Notes: generated by a model not told the origin, from the letters alone. Shown: positions 10,579 through 22,183, counted from the stretch's first letter. The stretch: 64,000 nt of DNA from Hirsutella rhossiliensis (GCF_020360975.1 NW_025408680.1:434001-498000); one strand, 5' to 3'. Made by a program: numbers and translations.

Positions 10579-12699
10579 ATAACTTTATATTAGAGTTCTA
10601 GCTAGGGAGGCTAGCGGCGGTGCCTAACGCGCTATCCTATTAAGAGTAAGATTAGCTAGCGTGCGAAATAGATAAAAGGGAGATAAGGCAGGTAGTTTAA
10701 ATAATTCTAGAGACCGTATACTTATAGGGCCGCTTAGTCCCCGCTAAGGGCTAATACGCTAACTTACCGGGACGCTTAGCCTAAGATAGGGCGGTAGTAG
10801 CGGCGCTATAGGTAGGTAGAGAAGGGGTAAGCGTAATAGTATACGTTAGTAAAGTAAGGGGGCTTATAAGACGACCTAAGGAGGAGGTAAATAAGGGCGA
10901 TAACTAACTAAAACTTAACCTAAACTTAGGCTAAAATATACCCTAAGAATAGGCTAACCTTATATTAGTATTTAATAACTAAGAGCTATAAAAGAAATAG
11001 ATAAAAGCGTTAAGGAAAGATAAGGAATACTAAGTAGTGTTCTAAGTAGTATATAAAAGGGAGAGATCGCTAGTACTAAAATAGTAACTAAAGGTATAGC
11101 TAAGCGAATATATAATTAACGTTAAAAGATAGTTATGCTTTTAAGAGAGGCTATAAGTACTAAGGAAACTAAAGTATAATAAAGGAGAGGGGGCTAAAGA
11201 ATAAGATATACTTTAGATATAGATAGCCTAATAAACGCACGACTTAATAGTAGTAAGATACCTAAGGAGAGAAGGGACCTTAGTAATACTAGCCTAAGAA
11301 TTCTTCTAGCTTAGCTAGTTAGCGATAGTAAGGCAGCTCGTCGCGAACTATAGACTATATAAGAAGGGGTATATATAGAGGTAACTTTAAAAGGGACTCT
11401 TAAAGCCCTTACTACCGCTATCCTAACCGTTTATATACCTATTAATAGACTTTATAGTCGAACTACCGCTAACTAAGATAAAAGGTATAAAGTACTTTTA
11501 AGTAATTATAGACTAGCTAATAAAAGCGGTAACGCTTAAAGCGATATTAATAATAAAGGTAGTAGTATACGTAATAAGGTTCCTTTAAGCTTACTTTTAC
11601 TTTTATAAGATACTAAGGTCGATTATATTAAATAAAGGGATAAACTAAATAGGAAGCTTTTAAAAGGAATTCTATAAATAAATAAGAGTATAGAGGAAGT
11701 TAAATTTAGTATATTACCTATAGATAGATAAGTTAACTAAGCGCGTGAACTAAGAAGTATAGGCGTACCTTTAAGCGTATATTTACTATAGCTAGGACGA
11801 CTAAGGAGTATAGCTACTATACGTATAAGCTATACTAAATAACCGCGTAGCGTTAATAATAGGCATAAGCCTATTCTTCGCGATATATAGATATAATATT
11901 AAGCCGGTCTAAATAATAAGGGAGGAGGGGCTGCTAGCGCTAGAAGTAAGGGGGGCGAGGGAGCTCGCTTAAAGGATAAGAAAGGTAACCGACTTCCTAT
12001 AAACCGCTATTATCGCGGTATAAGTAAGATAAGAGGAGATAGCGAACTAAAGGAGAGCCTTAGTAAAGAGGTTCGAAGTAAGCGATAAAGTATAAGTAGA
12101 TATAGCTAAATATATAACTAACTAGCTATATAGGAAGCTTAACTAGCTATACTAAAAGTATATTATAACGAAGGTAGTAAGCCTATATATAATAAAGCTT
12201 AATATACTAAGGAGGGTATATAAGAGGCTTTATATAGAATTTCTTTACTAGGCGGTAAAGAACTTATTACTTAGATAGGTAGTTAACGACTACTAACTAC
12301 TATTAGTAATTAAAAAGGATAATAAGCTTAAGTATATCGTCGAAAAGATTTAGTAAGTATAGTAAAAGTAAAGGGGGAGGGGTAGATAGTAATAGGTGCT
12401 TATAAAATAGTAAAGGTATATAAACCTATTATAGTACCTATTAAATAACTTCTAAGAGATAGAAGCCTTAGAGGGATTTAAGAGATAGTAGGGAAACGTA
12501 AGGGAGAACGATAGAGAAAGGGTAAAAGAAAGGGATAAAGAGGAGGGCGGAAGATAAGAAAAGGGAAATAAAGGATAAAAGGGGGAGAAAGAAAAAGAGG
12601 TAAGAAATAAGGGACGCTTATTAAAGAATAAGGAAAGGATAAAGAAGAACTATAGTACTAAAAGGAAACGATAAAGGATAAATAAAAGATAGATATAAG

Positions 12700-13749
12700 A
12701 TAGATAGTAATAAAAGATAGATAAGGACTAATATAAGGGTAAGATATAATAAGATAAGATATAGATATAGTAAGACGTACTAAGGATACTAACTTAATTT
12801 TAACTAACTATAAACGCCCCTTAACTACTACTTAATTACTTTAAGATATTAAGGTACGTTTAAGCCTAGCGCGTAAATATAGCGGCGTAGGTAAGCTTAG
12901 TATACTAAAATAATAGTTAGAGATAAATAATAAGATAAAGTTAAAGGAGGAATAAAGTATATATATAAAGGTCGCTTTAATAGTTATCGAACGTCCTTTA
13001 AGATATATAGTCTTAGAAGGTATTAATAGCGGCGATTATATCCTTAGTATACTATTATTATATTAACGTCCTATTAAATAAAGTTAAAGGAGAGTAATTG
13101 ATAGAAAGGTAGTATAATCTAGTATAAGCGTAAGTAAAGTAGTTATAAGTATATAGCAACGCTTAATTTTAATAAGTACTATACTATATCTTAATACTTA
13201 GCGACGTTATTCGGCCTATATAAGCGAGATAGGGTAGCCGCTATATAGTAGTACTATAGGTCGCGCTATACTTACTAAGAGATATAGGCGGACGCGTCGA
13301 CTAGCGTAAAAGTAATAGAGTATAGTCGCTTAGCGTACTAAGAGGTAAGGTACTACTACGCGGAGTAGAGAAGCTAGCGGGCGTATAAGGGCCCGTAGTA
13401 GTTATAATATAGCGCGGCGCGGTAATAGAAGTTAAGTAAAGTAAGGGCGCGTATATAAAGGGAGTAAAGCTTAAAAGAGGAAAAAGAAAGAAAGAAAGAA
13501 AGGGGATAAAAGAGGGGTATTTATACGCGGCGGGGTATATATATAGTTAGTAAAGTATAGGGGTATATATATAGAGGAGGGAAGGATAGGGCGGAATAAG
13601 TATATAAAAGGGCGGTATATAAAGGGATAGGGCAAGCGTAAAGTAAAAGGAAGTAACCGCGCGCGCTAAGAAAAAGGGGATAGCGATAATAAAAAGGCGG
13701 TAAGAGAGGAACGGGAGCGCTACTAATAAAAAGAAGAGAGTAGGGGTAG
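12700..13749. other. Chromovirus A, 3' untranslated stretch before the 3' LTR
   Basis: About 1 kb separates the end of pol from the 3' LTR. Its first part is AT-rich; 13200-13450 is richer in CpG. I looked on the minus strand for a Zn2Cys6-like antisense ORF such as those in B and D and did not find the spacing. Purine runs at 13470-13515 and 13720-13749 include the likely polypurine tract. Confidence 0.5.
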
Positions 13750-14006
13750 TATTATAGGCTATGCTTATAGAAGGCTAAGGCTATACTATAGTAACTATAT
13801 TAAAGTTAGGCTAAAGTAAACCTATATATAAGTAGAGCTCGACCTAAACTTAGGCTAAATAGTACTTAAATATAGGTTAAGCTAAGGACTAAGAAAGATA
13901 AATAACTATTATAACTAAGATAGAGTTTTCCTTCTTTCTCCTTAGCTTTAAATAAATAATTATTCGGCCCTATACTATTATACTAAGTATACGCTAGCCC
14001 TTAATA
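13750..14006 (+). repeat. 3' LTR of chromovirus A
   Basis: The 257-bp partner of 5350-5606 is preceded by a purine-rich tract and followed by the target duplication ATTCT (14007-14011). Confidence 0.93.
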
Positions 14007-14011
14007 ATTCT

Positions 14012-15103
14012 AAGGATATATCTTTCTATTCTTTATCTTTTAAGTAGATACTTAATATATATAATAAAGAGGCCTTAACTAATTAACTACTATATTATAC
14101 TATAGGAGTATTATATAGTTTTTTTTAAGTAGCTATCTCTATTAAGTAACTAAAAAGGGAAGCTTTAAAAATTATAAGGGAATATATATTATAGTACGAT
14201 TAATTAGGTAGTAGAGATAGCTAGAGGTACTACGCTATATATATTATATTCTCCTTATTATAATATTAAAGCTTATAAAAAAAGGGATTTCTCTTTTTTA
14301 GTTAAAGTAGTAAGTAGTTTATAACTTATAAGTAAGGTAAGTATAATTCCCTACTAATACCCTACTAATATATTAGTACTATATACCTAAGTGCTTTATT
14401 AGCTTATACCTCTTAGTAGCGCTCTTATATAGCTATTTCTTTATTAATAAAGGTAAGACCTATTATTAAAAAGGGAGACTATTATAATATAAGTTAAGTT
14501 TAAAAAGCGCTTTTAAGAATGCTAAATTAAGTAGAATATACTACTACCTTAAGTAGACGATATTATATATAAGTAGATATTATTAGTATAAATAAAAGTA
14601 ATAAAGGAAAATTATTAACTCTTATAAAATTTTAGTATTATTAATTTATAGCTTACTAGCTATAACTAAAGTCGGTTTAAATATAGCTAAGGGTTAGCTA
14701 TTACTATTAGTATTAGTATTAATATATCTTTAAGTATATACTATAGTTACTATTAAAACTAGTTTCTAGGGTATAAAGCTTTTATTTTCCTTTTTCTTTA
14801 TCTCTTTATCTCTTTCTATTAAAAGAAAAATAAGATATAAAAAGGATAGAGCTAAATAAAATACACTAATACTACTATACCTTTCCTATTAAGATAAGCG
14901 CTAGGTAAAGGCCTAGAAAATAAGCCTATTAAGGCGTACTATAAGAACCTAGGGCCCTTAATTAAAGTAGCTAATATAGAGCTATTTACGATACTAAGAG
15001 TTATAAAAGACCTAGCTAAAAAGCCTTAGCTTTTAAGGCCTAGCCCCCTTAACCCCTTTATAAAGGCCTATCTTTTTATAGATAGCTAAGCTATTATAAG
15101 GAA
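14012..15103. other. Unassigned AT-rich, RIP-saturated DNA (old base layer)
   Basis: This continues the base-layer sequence that ran up to 5349 before A inserted. Around 14080-14330 the plus strand gives a protein-like reading with only TAA/TAG stops, but I do not recognise a family. The last 120 bp (14990-15103) are made of short AGCCTTAG/GGCCTAG-type inverted repeats. Confidence 0.45.
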
Positions 15104-15108
15104 GGTTA

Positions 15109-15294
15109 TATTATAGAGTAAGTAGAGGTATATATATAGGTACTATCTATAAGATAATATTAATAAGCTATATAGAGCTCTTTTATACGCGGCTAGCCCG
15201 CCCTTATACTTATAGGATCTAGCCCTCTATATATAACTATATAGCTTAGGCCGCGGCCTAAGCCTATTACCTATAATAGTTAAAGACTCTTATA
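15109..15294 (-). repeat. 3' LTR of chromovirus B
   Basis: The 186-bp LTR begins TATTATAGAG and ends CTCTTATA in plus orientation. On the coding strand it is preceded by the purine-rich AAGAGAGGG (polypurine tract). GGTTA flanks it at 15104-15108. Confidence 0.93.
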
Positions 15295-15849
15295 TAATGC
15301 CCTCTCTTAAGCGCGGTATAGCGCTACCCTATTAATAGCTCCTATATAATTAGGCCTATACTATAGGCTCTTCCCTACCCTTTCCTATTAATAAGGCCGG
15401 CCTTACTAGCCCTATTATCCCCGCGCCTATTAGCCTAGGTAGCTAGGACCTAGCTCTATACTTATTAGCTAGCTAGCCGTTTAAATAAGAGTATAACCTA
15501 TTATATACGCCCTTAAGTAGCTAGCGGCTAGTCTAGACCTATATAAGCCTTAGGTTACCTATTCCCTCTACCTTAGGCAATATCTTTTACTAAGGGGTAT
15601 ATAAAGTAGTATCCCTCCCTTCCCCCTTCCTTTCTTTCTCTCCTTTCTTTAACTATAGTAGTAGTATTAATAGGTAAGTTCCGCTTTACTTAAGGTATTA
15701 GTCTATTCCTAGCTATATAAGCCGCTCTATTAACGTATACTTATAGTAGTAGCGGTAGTAGTAATAATAGCCCTAATAATAATAATAACTTTAATTAATA
15801 AGTTCCGCGCCCTATAAAGTAGGAGGCTATATTCCGTTATACTAACTTC

Positions 15850-16764
15850 CGCGATAGATATATCTACCTCTCCTTTTCCTACCTCCTCCTTCTTAGAGCG
15901 TATAGAGTCGTTCGTTAACGCTATACTAGCCGCGGCCGACGACGACTCCGCCGCTACCGCCGCTCTTACCCGCGCCGCTACCACCGCTCCTACCGCCGCC
16001 GCTGCCGCCTCTACTACGCTATTCGCTCTTATATTACCCCTTAGGGTAACGACGCTATCCCCGCCGCTACCTATAACGCCCGGCCCCTTAGCCCCCGCCT
16101 CTATCTCCGCTACCCCCGTAAGTCTATAGTTAGGTAAGCGTAATAGACGTTATCCGCTAACCTCCTATAGTATAAGCGCTAAGTATAGGCCGGCGCCGCC
16201 CGCTTAGCCCCCTATATACGTTATACGTCGTAGGAGCTCGACTACTCCGACTAAGCTAGGCGCTGCCGCGGCGGCAGCTACTACTAGTACGCGCGAGCTA
16301 GCCGCGCCTATAAGGCGGCGCCTCTTATCCTACTCGCTATAGCGTCGGCTTAGAAGGCCGGCTTATATAGGTAAGCGCGGGGGGCTACTAAGAAGCGCCT
16401 TACCGCCGCCGCCGCCGCTTACTATAACCTCCGCGCCCTTAAGCGATAGGGCCTTATACCTAAGTAAGTCCTACTCCTCCGCTCCCTTATTTTTACCTCT
16501 AACGTACCCGGCGCTAAGGATACTACCTCCGTCGCTTTATCGGCGGTCCTTTTAGCCGTGCCCGCCTCCGCTACCGCCGCTGCCCCTACCGCCGCCGCTA
16601 GCCGCCGCCCCTCTACCCCTAGAGCCGCCGCCGCCGCTAACTAGCTTATAGGCTTAGAGGGCCGCCTTAGCGCCTTAGAGACCGCCGCTACCGCTAATAA
16701 GAAAGAGGAGGCTAATAAGGATAACGATAATAAAGATAATAATAATAATAATAATAAAGAATAG
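15850..16764 (+). pseudogene. Antisense ORF of chromovirus B with Zn2Cys6-type cluster (RIP-mutated)
   Basis: Frame starting at codon 16213 reads to a stop at 16762-16764 with only TAG/TAA interruptions. Tyr codons at 16213, 16222, 16243, 16279, 16288 and 16309 fit CX2CX6CX11CX2CX6C exactly, if each TAC/TAT was TGC/TGT before RIP. Cys-X2-Cys-X6-Cys twice with 5-12 residues between is the fungal Zn(II)2Cys6 binuclear cluster, a DNA-binding domain of transcription factors. An Ala-rich middle follows, then a helical segment near 16630-16700 (LEGRLSALE) and an Asp/Asn-rich C-terminus with an (AAT)n run. It runs opposite to B pol, between the chromodomain and the 3' LTR. The start is unresolved; upstream of 16150 the frame is uncertain. 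Confidence 0.65.
16738..16758 (+). repeat. (AAT)n microsatellite encoding an Asn run
   Basis: About seven AAT units lie in the frame of the antisense ORF and encode its Asn-rich C-terminal end. Confidence 0.8.
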
Positions 16765-16949
16765 GCCTAGGTAGTTTAAGGGCTTTACTTTATAATAAAC
16801 GCTATTTTTATTTCCGCTTATACTATTACGCTTATATTACTTATATTACTATAACTACCCCCTCTACTATACTTACTTTATAGTCTTATCCTAAGCTACT
16901 ATTAGTAGTTTACTAGTCTATTATTCTTATCTACTATTTTAAATAAGGC

Positions 16950-17105
16950 TTTAAACTTATTAAGGGCTATAGTTCCTATAAACTTATATATAGGTTCCTA
17001 TATAAGGTTAAGATACCCGCGCTACTTAATAAGGACCTCTTAGCGTTTCCCCTTACTAACCTTTTTCTAGCGCGCGGCCTATATCTCTTTAACCTTAAAC
17101 TCGTC
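16950..17105 (-). pseudogene. Chromodomain at the C-terminus of chromovirus B integrase
   Basis: The minus strand reads DEFKVKEI at the start, VLIK and RGY in the middle, then an N-L-I-stop-E-P phrase where chromodomains have NPTWEP, and ends ALNKFKALF. These are the expected beta strands and C-terminal helix of a chromodomain, placed after integrase. Such domains bind methylated H3K9 in fungal heterochromatin. Stops are at former Trp/Gln/Arg codons only. Confidence 0.8.
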
Positions 17106-17199
17106 CTTTCCCTTTACCTTAATTATAAGCGGTTAAGCGTCCGCTACTTCTTATCTAGGTAGCGGGTTAAAGGAGGCTTTATAAAGAAGGTTTATATTA

Positions 17200-20000
17200 A
17201 TCTTATTATAGACCCCTATTAAGAGACTATTAAGCTCTATAACTTATAGGCTAATAACCCTCTATACTATAAACTTTATATATAGCTAGTTAAGCTTTTT
17301 CTTTAGCTATACTAACCTATAGTTACGAAGGTCTAGCTATACCTTATCTCTTACTATAAACCTATTTACTAGGGCCTTAGTCTTATTAGCGTACTGCTCT
17401 TAATCTTACGCCGCGGCGGCTATCGCGGATTAATAATAATCTATAGTCTCCTATAGCTTTTATATAAACGTAGAGGCGCGGCCCTCTAGTAACGAATTAC
17501 TATACTACTCTACTACTATATCTACGGTAAAGGGAACTAGTAAGGGTAGTTTAAAGCTATATGTTATAAAGAAAGGGGCTATCTTAATAGAGGTATATAG
17601 TTTACTATTTAATATAAGTTAGGCCGCGGGGAGCTAACGGTCTTAGTCTACTTAGTTATAAGCTATAACGGCTTATAGGTAAGCCTACGCCTCCTAGTTA
17701 ACCCTCTTAGGCCCTCTATCGGTCTATAAGTAATATACCGTACTAAGTAGCTATATAATTTAAAGTAGCTAGTATAAGTACTATTAAAAGCAGCTAGTTT
17801 AATTCGATCCCCTATCGCTTATAATAGAGGCTAGCTAGCTATATAAGCGGGCCTAGTACTATAAAAAGCGCTTTATATAGGAATCTATATCTATAGATAG
17901 TATTAGCTTTAATACTATAGACTTACTAAGTTAGTCCTTAATTACCTATATATAGCGGTTACCGCCCTCTATAAGTAAGAGGTCTATTATAAAGTCTATC
18001 TATATATATATATAGAACTAGTTAGGTACTAAAAGCTACTTAAGTAGCCCCTTAAGCTACGCCCTTTAAATCTTAGTACGGCTATAGATATTATAGTTAT
18101 AGAGGAAGCGGCGAACGTAGTACTATAAGAGGGGCTAGTAGAAATCCCTCGCGAGGCCTACTACTATGCCCTACCTACTTAAGTAGCCTATAATACTAGA
18201 GTTATAGACGAGCTAGACTAGCTTCCCTTAGAGCTTATTTTATTTATCTAGCTCTAGCGGTCTATCCTTCTCCCTAGCTTCTATAGTATACGGCGCGCCT
18301 AGTACCTATAGTCTCCCCCGCTAACGTAGGTGCCCCTATAGGTCGATATAATAATCGGCTACTTATACCTTTAGCTTTAGCTTTAGATTAAGGTATTAAG
18401 TACTAGACTTAATAGCGCGGCGTACGCTCTCGTAAGTACGGTCTAGAAATAATATCCTATCCTATAAGCGCTAAAGGACCTTATCTTAGAATACCCGCGC
18501 TATATACGCCCTTAGGCCGGTCTATCCCTCCTTACTAAGCCGAGGTAAAGGTATAAGGAAAGGCTTATCTATTAGCGCCGCGCCTTCCTTTACTAAGGAA
18601 GCTCTTATATAAGTCTATAGCGCTTCTTATAGGATAAGCTATAGATCCTAGGCCTCGATATCCGCTCCCGTTAGCTAGTCCTAATCCCTTTAAGAAAGCG
18701 TATCTAAGACTACGGAGTCCTACCTTAGCTAGTACTTAATCGAGAAGTTAAAGCGTAAGAGATACTCCGCTTAGCGGGCTTACTACTCTAAGAGGTACTA
18801 GCGAGTTATAAAGTACTTAAGGTTCCTATAGTCTATAAGAACCTTAAAGCTCTTATAGCTCTAGAGCTCTACTTACTATTACTCGAGGTAGCTAATAATT
18901 ACTAGTATCTCCTTATCGTAAATAGCGTAATTCCGCTCTACTAAGGTTAGCTTATAAGAGTAGAACGCTATTAGTTACTTCCGCCCGTCTACCTCCTAAG
19001 AGAGCGTTCCTTTAAGTGCCTAGCCGCTATAGTCCGCTTTAACTAATATAGACTAGTCGAAGTCTTACTAAAGCAATACTAGGGCTTAAAAGAATAGGTC
19101 CTTAAGCGTATAGAACGCTCCTTCCTATATAGGCCCTTAGTAAAAGGCGGTTTACTTCCTAGTAATCTCGTTTAAGGGTATTATAATATAAGAGAAGCCC
19201 TTAATAAATATCCTATAATAGTTCGCGAACCTAAGGAAGCTCTATATACTTATCTATATAGTTAAGGTAGCTTAGTCTTTAATCGCTTAGATCTTTATAA
19301 GATCCGCCTATATACCTACGCCGGCGTAGATAATAAAGCCTAGGTACTTAACCCTCTTAACCTTAAATTCGTACTTATCTAGGTCGAGGTAGAGCCTATA
19401 AAGTTAAAGGCGCTTTAGGACCCTTTATACTTTCTATATATAGTCCTCGTAGGAGCCGCTTATATAGATAAGGATATTATCTATATATATAGAGGCGAAC
19501 TTATTAAGGAAGTTCTAAAGTACGTTATTAATATAATACTAGAAGGTAGCGGGCGCTCTTAAGAGGCTAAAGGGCGTTATAAGCTACTTAAATAAGCTAT
19601 AGTATATATAGAACGCTATCTTTTACTCGTTACCCTTTAAGATCTATACCTTATAGAACGCTTATTTTATATCTAGCTTTATAAACTACTTTACCTTTAA
19701 AAGGTTATAGAGTATATCTAAGATTAAGGGTAAGGGGTAGCGGTCTAGCCTTATAATTACGTTTAAAGCCCTATAGTTATAATAAAACTATATCCCGCCC
19801 CTTAGTTTATATATAAATAAGACCGGCGCTCTTACTTTAGAGCTACTTACTTAAATAAAACCCTTATCTAAGAGGTCCCTTAGCGTCTTCTTTAGTACTA
19901 GTAGCTCCGCGTATAATATACTATATAGCGGTCTAAACGGTATAGGTAGTTCCTACCCCTTCTTATCGGTATAGAGTATAATCTTATAGTCTACCCCTAG
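17200..20000 (-). pseudogene. pol: pol of chromovirus B: RT-RNaseH-INT (RIP-mutated)
   Basis: On the minus strand RT shows Tyr-Ile-Asp-Asn at 19476-19487 (family YIDD) followed by Ile-Leu-Ile-Tyr. RNase H shows ERNYAIYDKE near 18930 and a V-L-V-D-Y-R-N-L phrase near 18820 (family VLTDHRNL). Integrase shows the TDG box with Gln and His mutated near 17705-17735 and a KDRPLELDK-like phrase near 18245. The order RT-RNH-INT defines Ty3/Gypsy. All frames are closed by TAA/TAG. Confidence 0.85.
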
Positions 20001-20714
20001 CTTATATAGGTTAAGCTTATCTGCTTCCTAGGACTTAAATAGCGGTAGGAGGTCGTAAAAGCGCTTTAGTATCTACTATTATAGCTTAGAGGGCGACTTT
20101 AGCTTCTTCGCTTAGAGGGCCTTATCGATATCCGCTAGGCTAACTATATAGACTACTACGTTAGCCGCTACCTAGCCTTCCTCCTACTTTAACTATCGTA
20201 CGGTTCTTATAAAGATAGAGGTAAGGACTTCTTATATTAAGTATAAAGCTCGTACGCTTAGTCCTATGCCTATAAAACTATCGTCGTAGCGGACCTACTA
20301 TTATATAGGCCTAAACTATAGCTTCTTTTAGTATAGAACTAAGTATAACTCTATATATAATAACTAGGGTTTCCTAAGGATTAAGGGAAACTTTAGTTAA
20401 GGGATTATATAGGCTATAATAAGCTTACGGTAACTATTAACCTTTATAGCTAGCTATATAATGCCCTTAATTACTATACCCTTTATTATGCCTAAGGCGC
20501 CCTTTACTCGCCTTAGGGCGATCTTTTCTACTAGCACTTATATCTTTTATATAAGCGCCTTATTAACTACGGCGTAGTACTAGTAGCCCTTATCTATAAG
20601 GGCGGCGATAGGTAAGGAGTTATTAACTATAACCTATATTAAAGTAGGCTCCTCTTTTATATAGGCGGATAATTCCTTCTTCTCCTTTACTAGTGCTAGT
20701 AATTAGGGATCTAG

Positions 20715-21860
20715 AGCCTATCTTTACTCTAGAGCTACTCTTTTTCCTCTAGGCCTAAGGGAGCGGAGTCCTCTTTATTATCTAAGGTAAGGAGCAGTTT
20801 TATCTTTACTACTTAAACTACTATAGGCCGCTTAGCTAAAAGGAAGGGGCATTTTAATATAAAGTATATAGATACGCTATAATATAGGTAGCGGCTATTA
20901 GCCTTCCTTTTCCCGATTTCCTTACTTATTACTTACTTCGCCCGCTACTTAAAGAGCGGGATAGTATAATAGATATTTAAAGATAACTTCCTACCGCGTT
21001 TAGCTCGGTCTATATAGGTAGCCGATATTAAGGTATCTCCGTTAGTATCGATAGTCGGCTATTCCTCTTATAGAGGGGCGGTAATCCCGTTACCGCTATA
21101 TAGCGTGCGCTTATAAAGCTTCTAGAAACGCAGCGTCTACTTATAGCCTTATACTACCTTTATTAACCGGCTTATATACTCGCCGTAGTTAGTAGGTATA
21201 ATTATAGGGATAAGTAGCTCTTATAGGGCCAGCGTAATTAAGTTTTATAACTATATAAGCTTTACGCTATCTTCTTATACTATAGTTCCCGCTACTTATA
21301 AGAGCGTTTCTTTAAAGTTAAAGAGGAATTCGCTAAAGGTCTACTTATCCCTTTACTTAAGGGTCTATAGCTTATCCTATACCTTCTCCCGCTCCTATAT
21401 ATTACTAAACGTATATATAAGGTATTAGAAGAAGTCCTATAGGTTGCGTTTGCCTCTAAGGCCGCCCTTATCCTAGAATCTAGAGATCCGCTATATCTTA
21501 GGCTCTAGTAGTATATAGAGGAGCGAATACTACGCTATATTACGATAGCCGTTTAGGCCCTATTTCTTATCTATTATAAACTTTATTTATAGCCGGCTAA
21601 GGAAGAAGTAAAAGGACTTAGGCTTACCGTCCTAAGTTAGCTAGGGAAGCGGCTTCTATATTAATAGTACCGCCGCCGTAACTAGTATTGCTAAGGTCGT
21701 AGGGGTTAACGCTAGTCTCGTAGACGGCTCCCTTAGTATAGCGAGAACCTCGTTCTTCTTACTAGCCGTTGCGCTTCTAATCGCTTTTAGGATAGCTATA
21801 ATACTTCTTATCCGCCTAGGGGGTAGCGGGGTACTCTCTTAAGGAAGCGGCACCCTTTCT
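20715..21860 (-). pseudogene. gag: gag region of chromovirus B (RIP-mutated)
   Basis: This segment lies between the 5' LTR and pol and aligns with 2125-3290 of B'. The deletion at 20709-20712 removes about 565 bp that should carry the gag end and protease. No open frame remains; the call rests on position. Confidence 0.5.
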
Positions 21861-21900
21861 AGGGAGATATCTATTAGATCTATTAGTTAATAGCTTATAC

Positions 21901-22086
21901 TATTATAGAGTAAGTAGAGGCGTATATATAGGTGCTGTTTATAGGATAATATTAATAAGCTATATAGAGCTCTTTTATACGCGGCTAGCCCGCCCTTATA
22001 CTTATAGGATCCGGCCCTTTATACGTAACTATATAGCTTAGGCTATAGCCTAAGCCTATTACTTATAATAGTTAAAGACTCTTATA
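21901..22086 (-). repeat. 5' LTR of chromovirus B
   Basis: The 186-bp partner of 15109-15294, followed on the right by the target duplication GGTTA (22087-22091). Confidence 0.93.
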
Positions 22087-22091
22087 GGTTA

Positions 22092-22179
22092 TAAGCTTCT
22101 TAGACCTAGCTATATATATTAAAAGGCTCTTAACTAGCTTAAAAGCCTTTTATAAAATATAGCTATATTAGTACCTTAG
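22092..22179. other. Short remnant of base-layer DNA
   Basis: These 88 bp between B and Gypsy-2 copy 1 contain short inverted repeats (AAAAGGCTC and AAAAGCC types), like 14990-15103. I see nothing coding. Confidence 0.5.
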
Positions 22180-22183
22180 CTAC

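Larger units (their letters stand above)
6900..12700 (+). pseudogene. pol: pol of chromovirus A: PR-RT-RNaseH-INT-chromodomain (RIP-mutated, split by F)
   Basis: Protease shows Leu-Ile-Asp-Thr-Gly at about 6930-6945. RT shows Tyr-Ile-Asp-Asn-Ile-Leu-Ile-Tyr at about 8047-8070 (YIDD in the family). RNase H starts near 8290, is cut at 8706 by F, and its end resumes near 10580 with a phrase ending NALS (family: DALSR). Integrase core lies at about 11380-11850. A chromodomain follows at about 12330-12480 (YIVEKI near its start, an EALE phrase at its end), marking the chromovirus clade; chromodomains steer integration to heterochromatin. A Lys/Glu/Arg-rich tail follows to about 12700. TAA/TAG stops are throughout. 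Confidence 0.85.
5350..14006 (+). mobile_element. Chromovirus A (Ty3/Gypsy), full length, with nested element F
   Basis: The element is bounded by two 257-bp LTRs (5350-5606 and 13750-14006) and a 5-bp target duplication ATTCT (5345-5349 and 14007-14011). It spans 8657 bp, of which 1872 bp are nested element F (8707-10578), leaving about 6.8 kb, a normal chromovirus size. Order on the plus strand is gag, zinc knuckle, protease, RT, RNase H, integrase, chromodomain. A purine-rich tract (about 13735-13749) precedes the 3' LTR. RIP is saturated and every frame is closed. Confidence 0.93.
15109..22086 (-). mobile_element. Chromovirus B (Ty3/Gypsy), full length
   Basis: It is bounded by 186-bp LTRs (15109-15294 and 21901-22086) and the 5-bp duplication GGTTA (15104-15108 and 22087-22091); length 6978 bp. 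Coding strand is minus: gag about 21800-20720, RT about 20000-19150, RNase H about 19050-18650, integrase about 18250-17600, chromodomain about 17105-16950. Between chromodomain and 3' LTR lies a 1.6-kb CpG-rich segment carrying an ORF on the plus strand with a Zn2Cys6-like cluster. Compared with B' it lacks about 565 bp at the gag-RT junction. RIP is saturated. Confidence 0.93.

Noticed and set aside
12700..13749. A third antisense Zn2Cys6 ORF in chromovirus A
   Set aside because: I looked for six Tyr/Cys codons in the required spacing on the minus strand and did not find them.
15730..15984. Minus-strand 84-codon open frame
   Set aside because: It lies within the Ala-rich CpG island on the strand opposite to the Zn2Cys6 ORF and has no family motif. 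CGC/GCC-rich DNA yields open frames by chance because stops need A and T.
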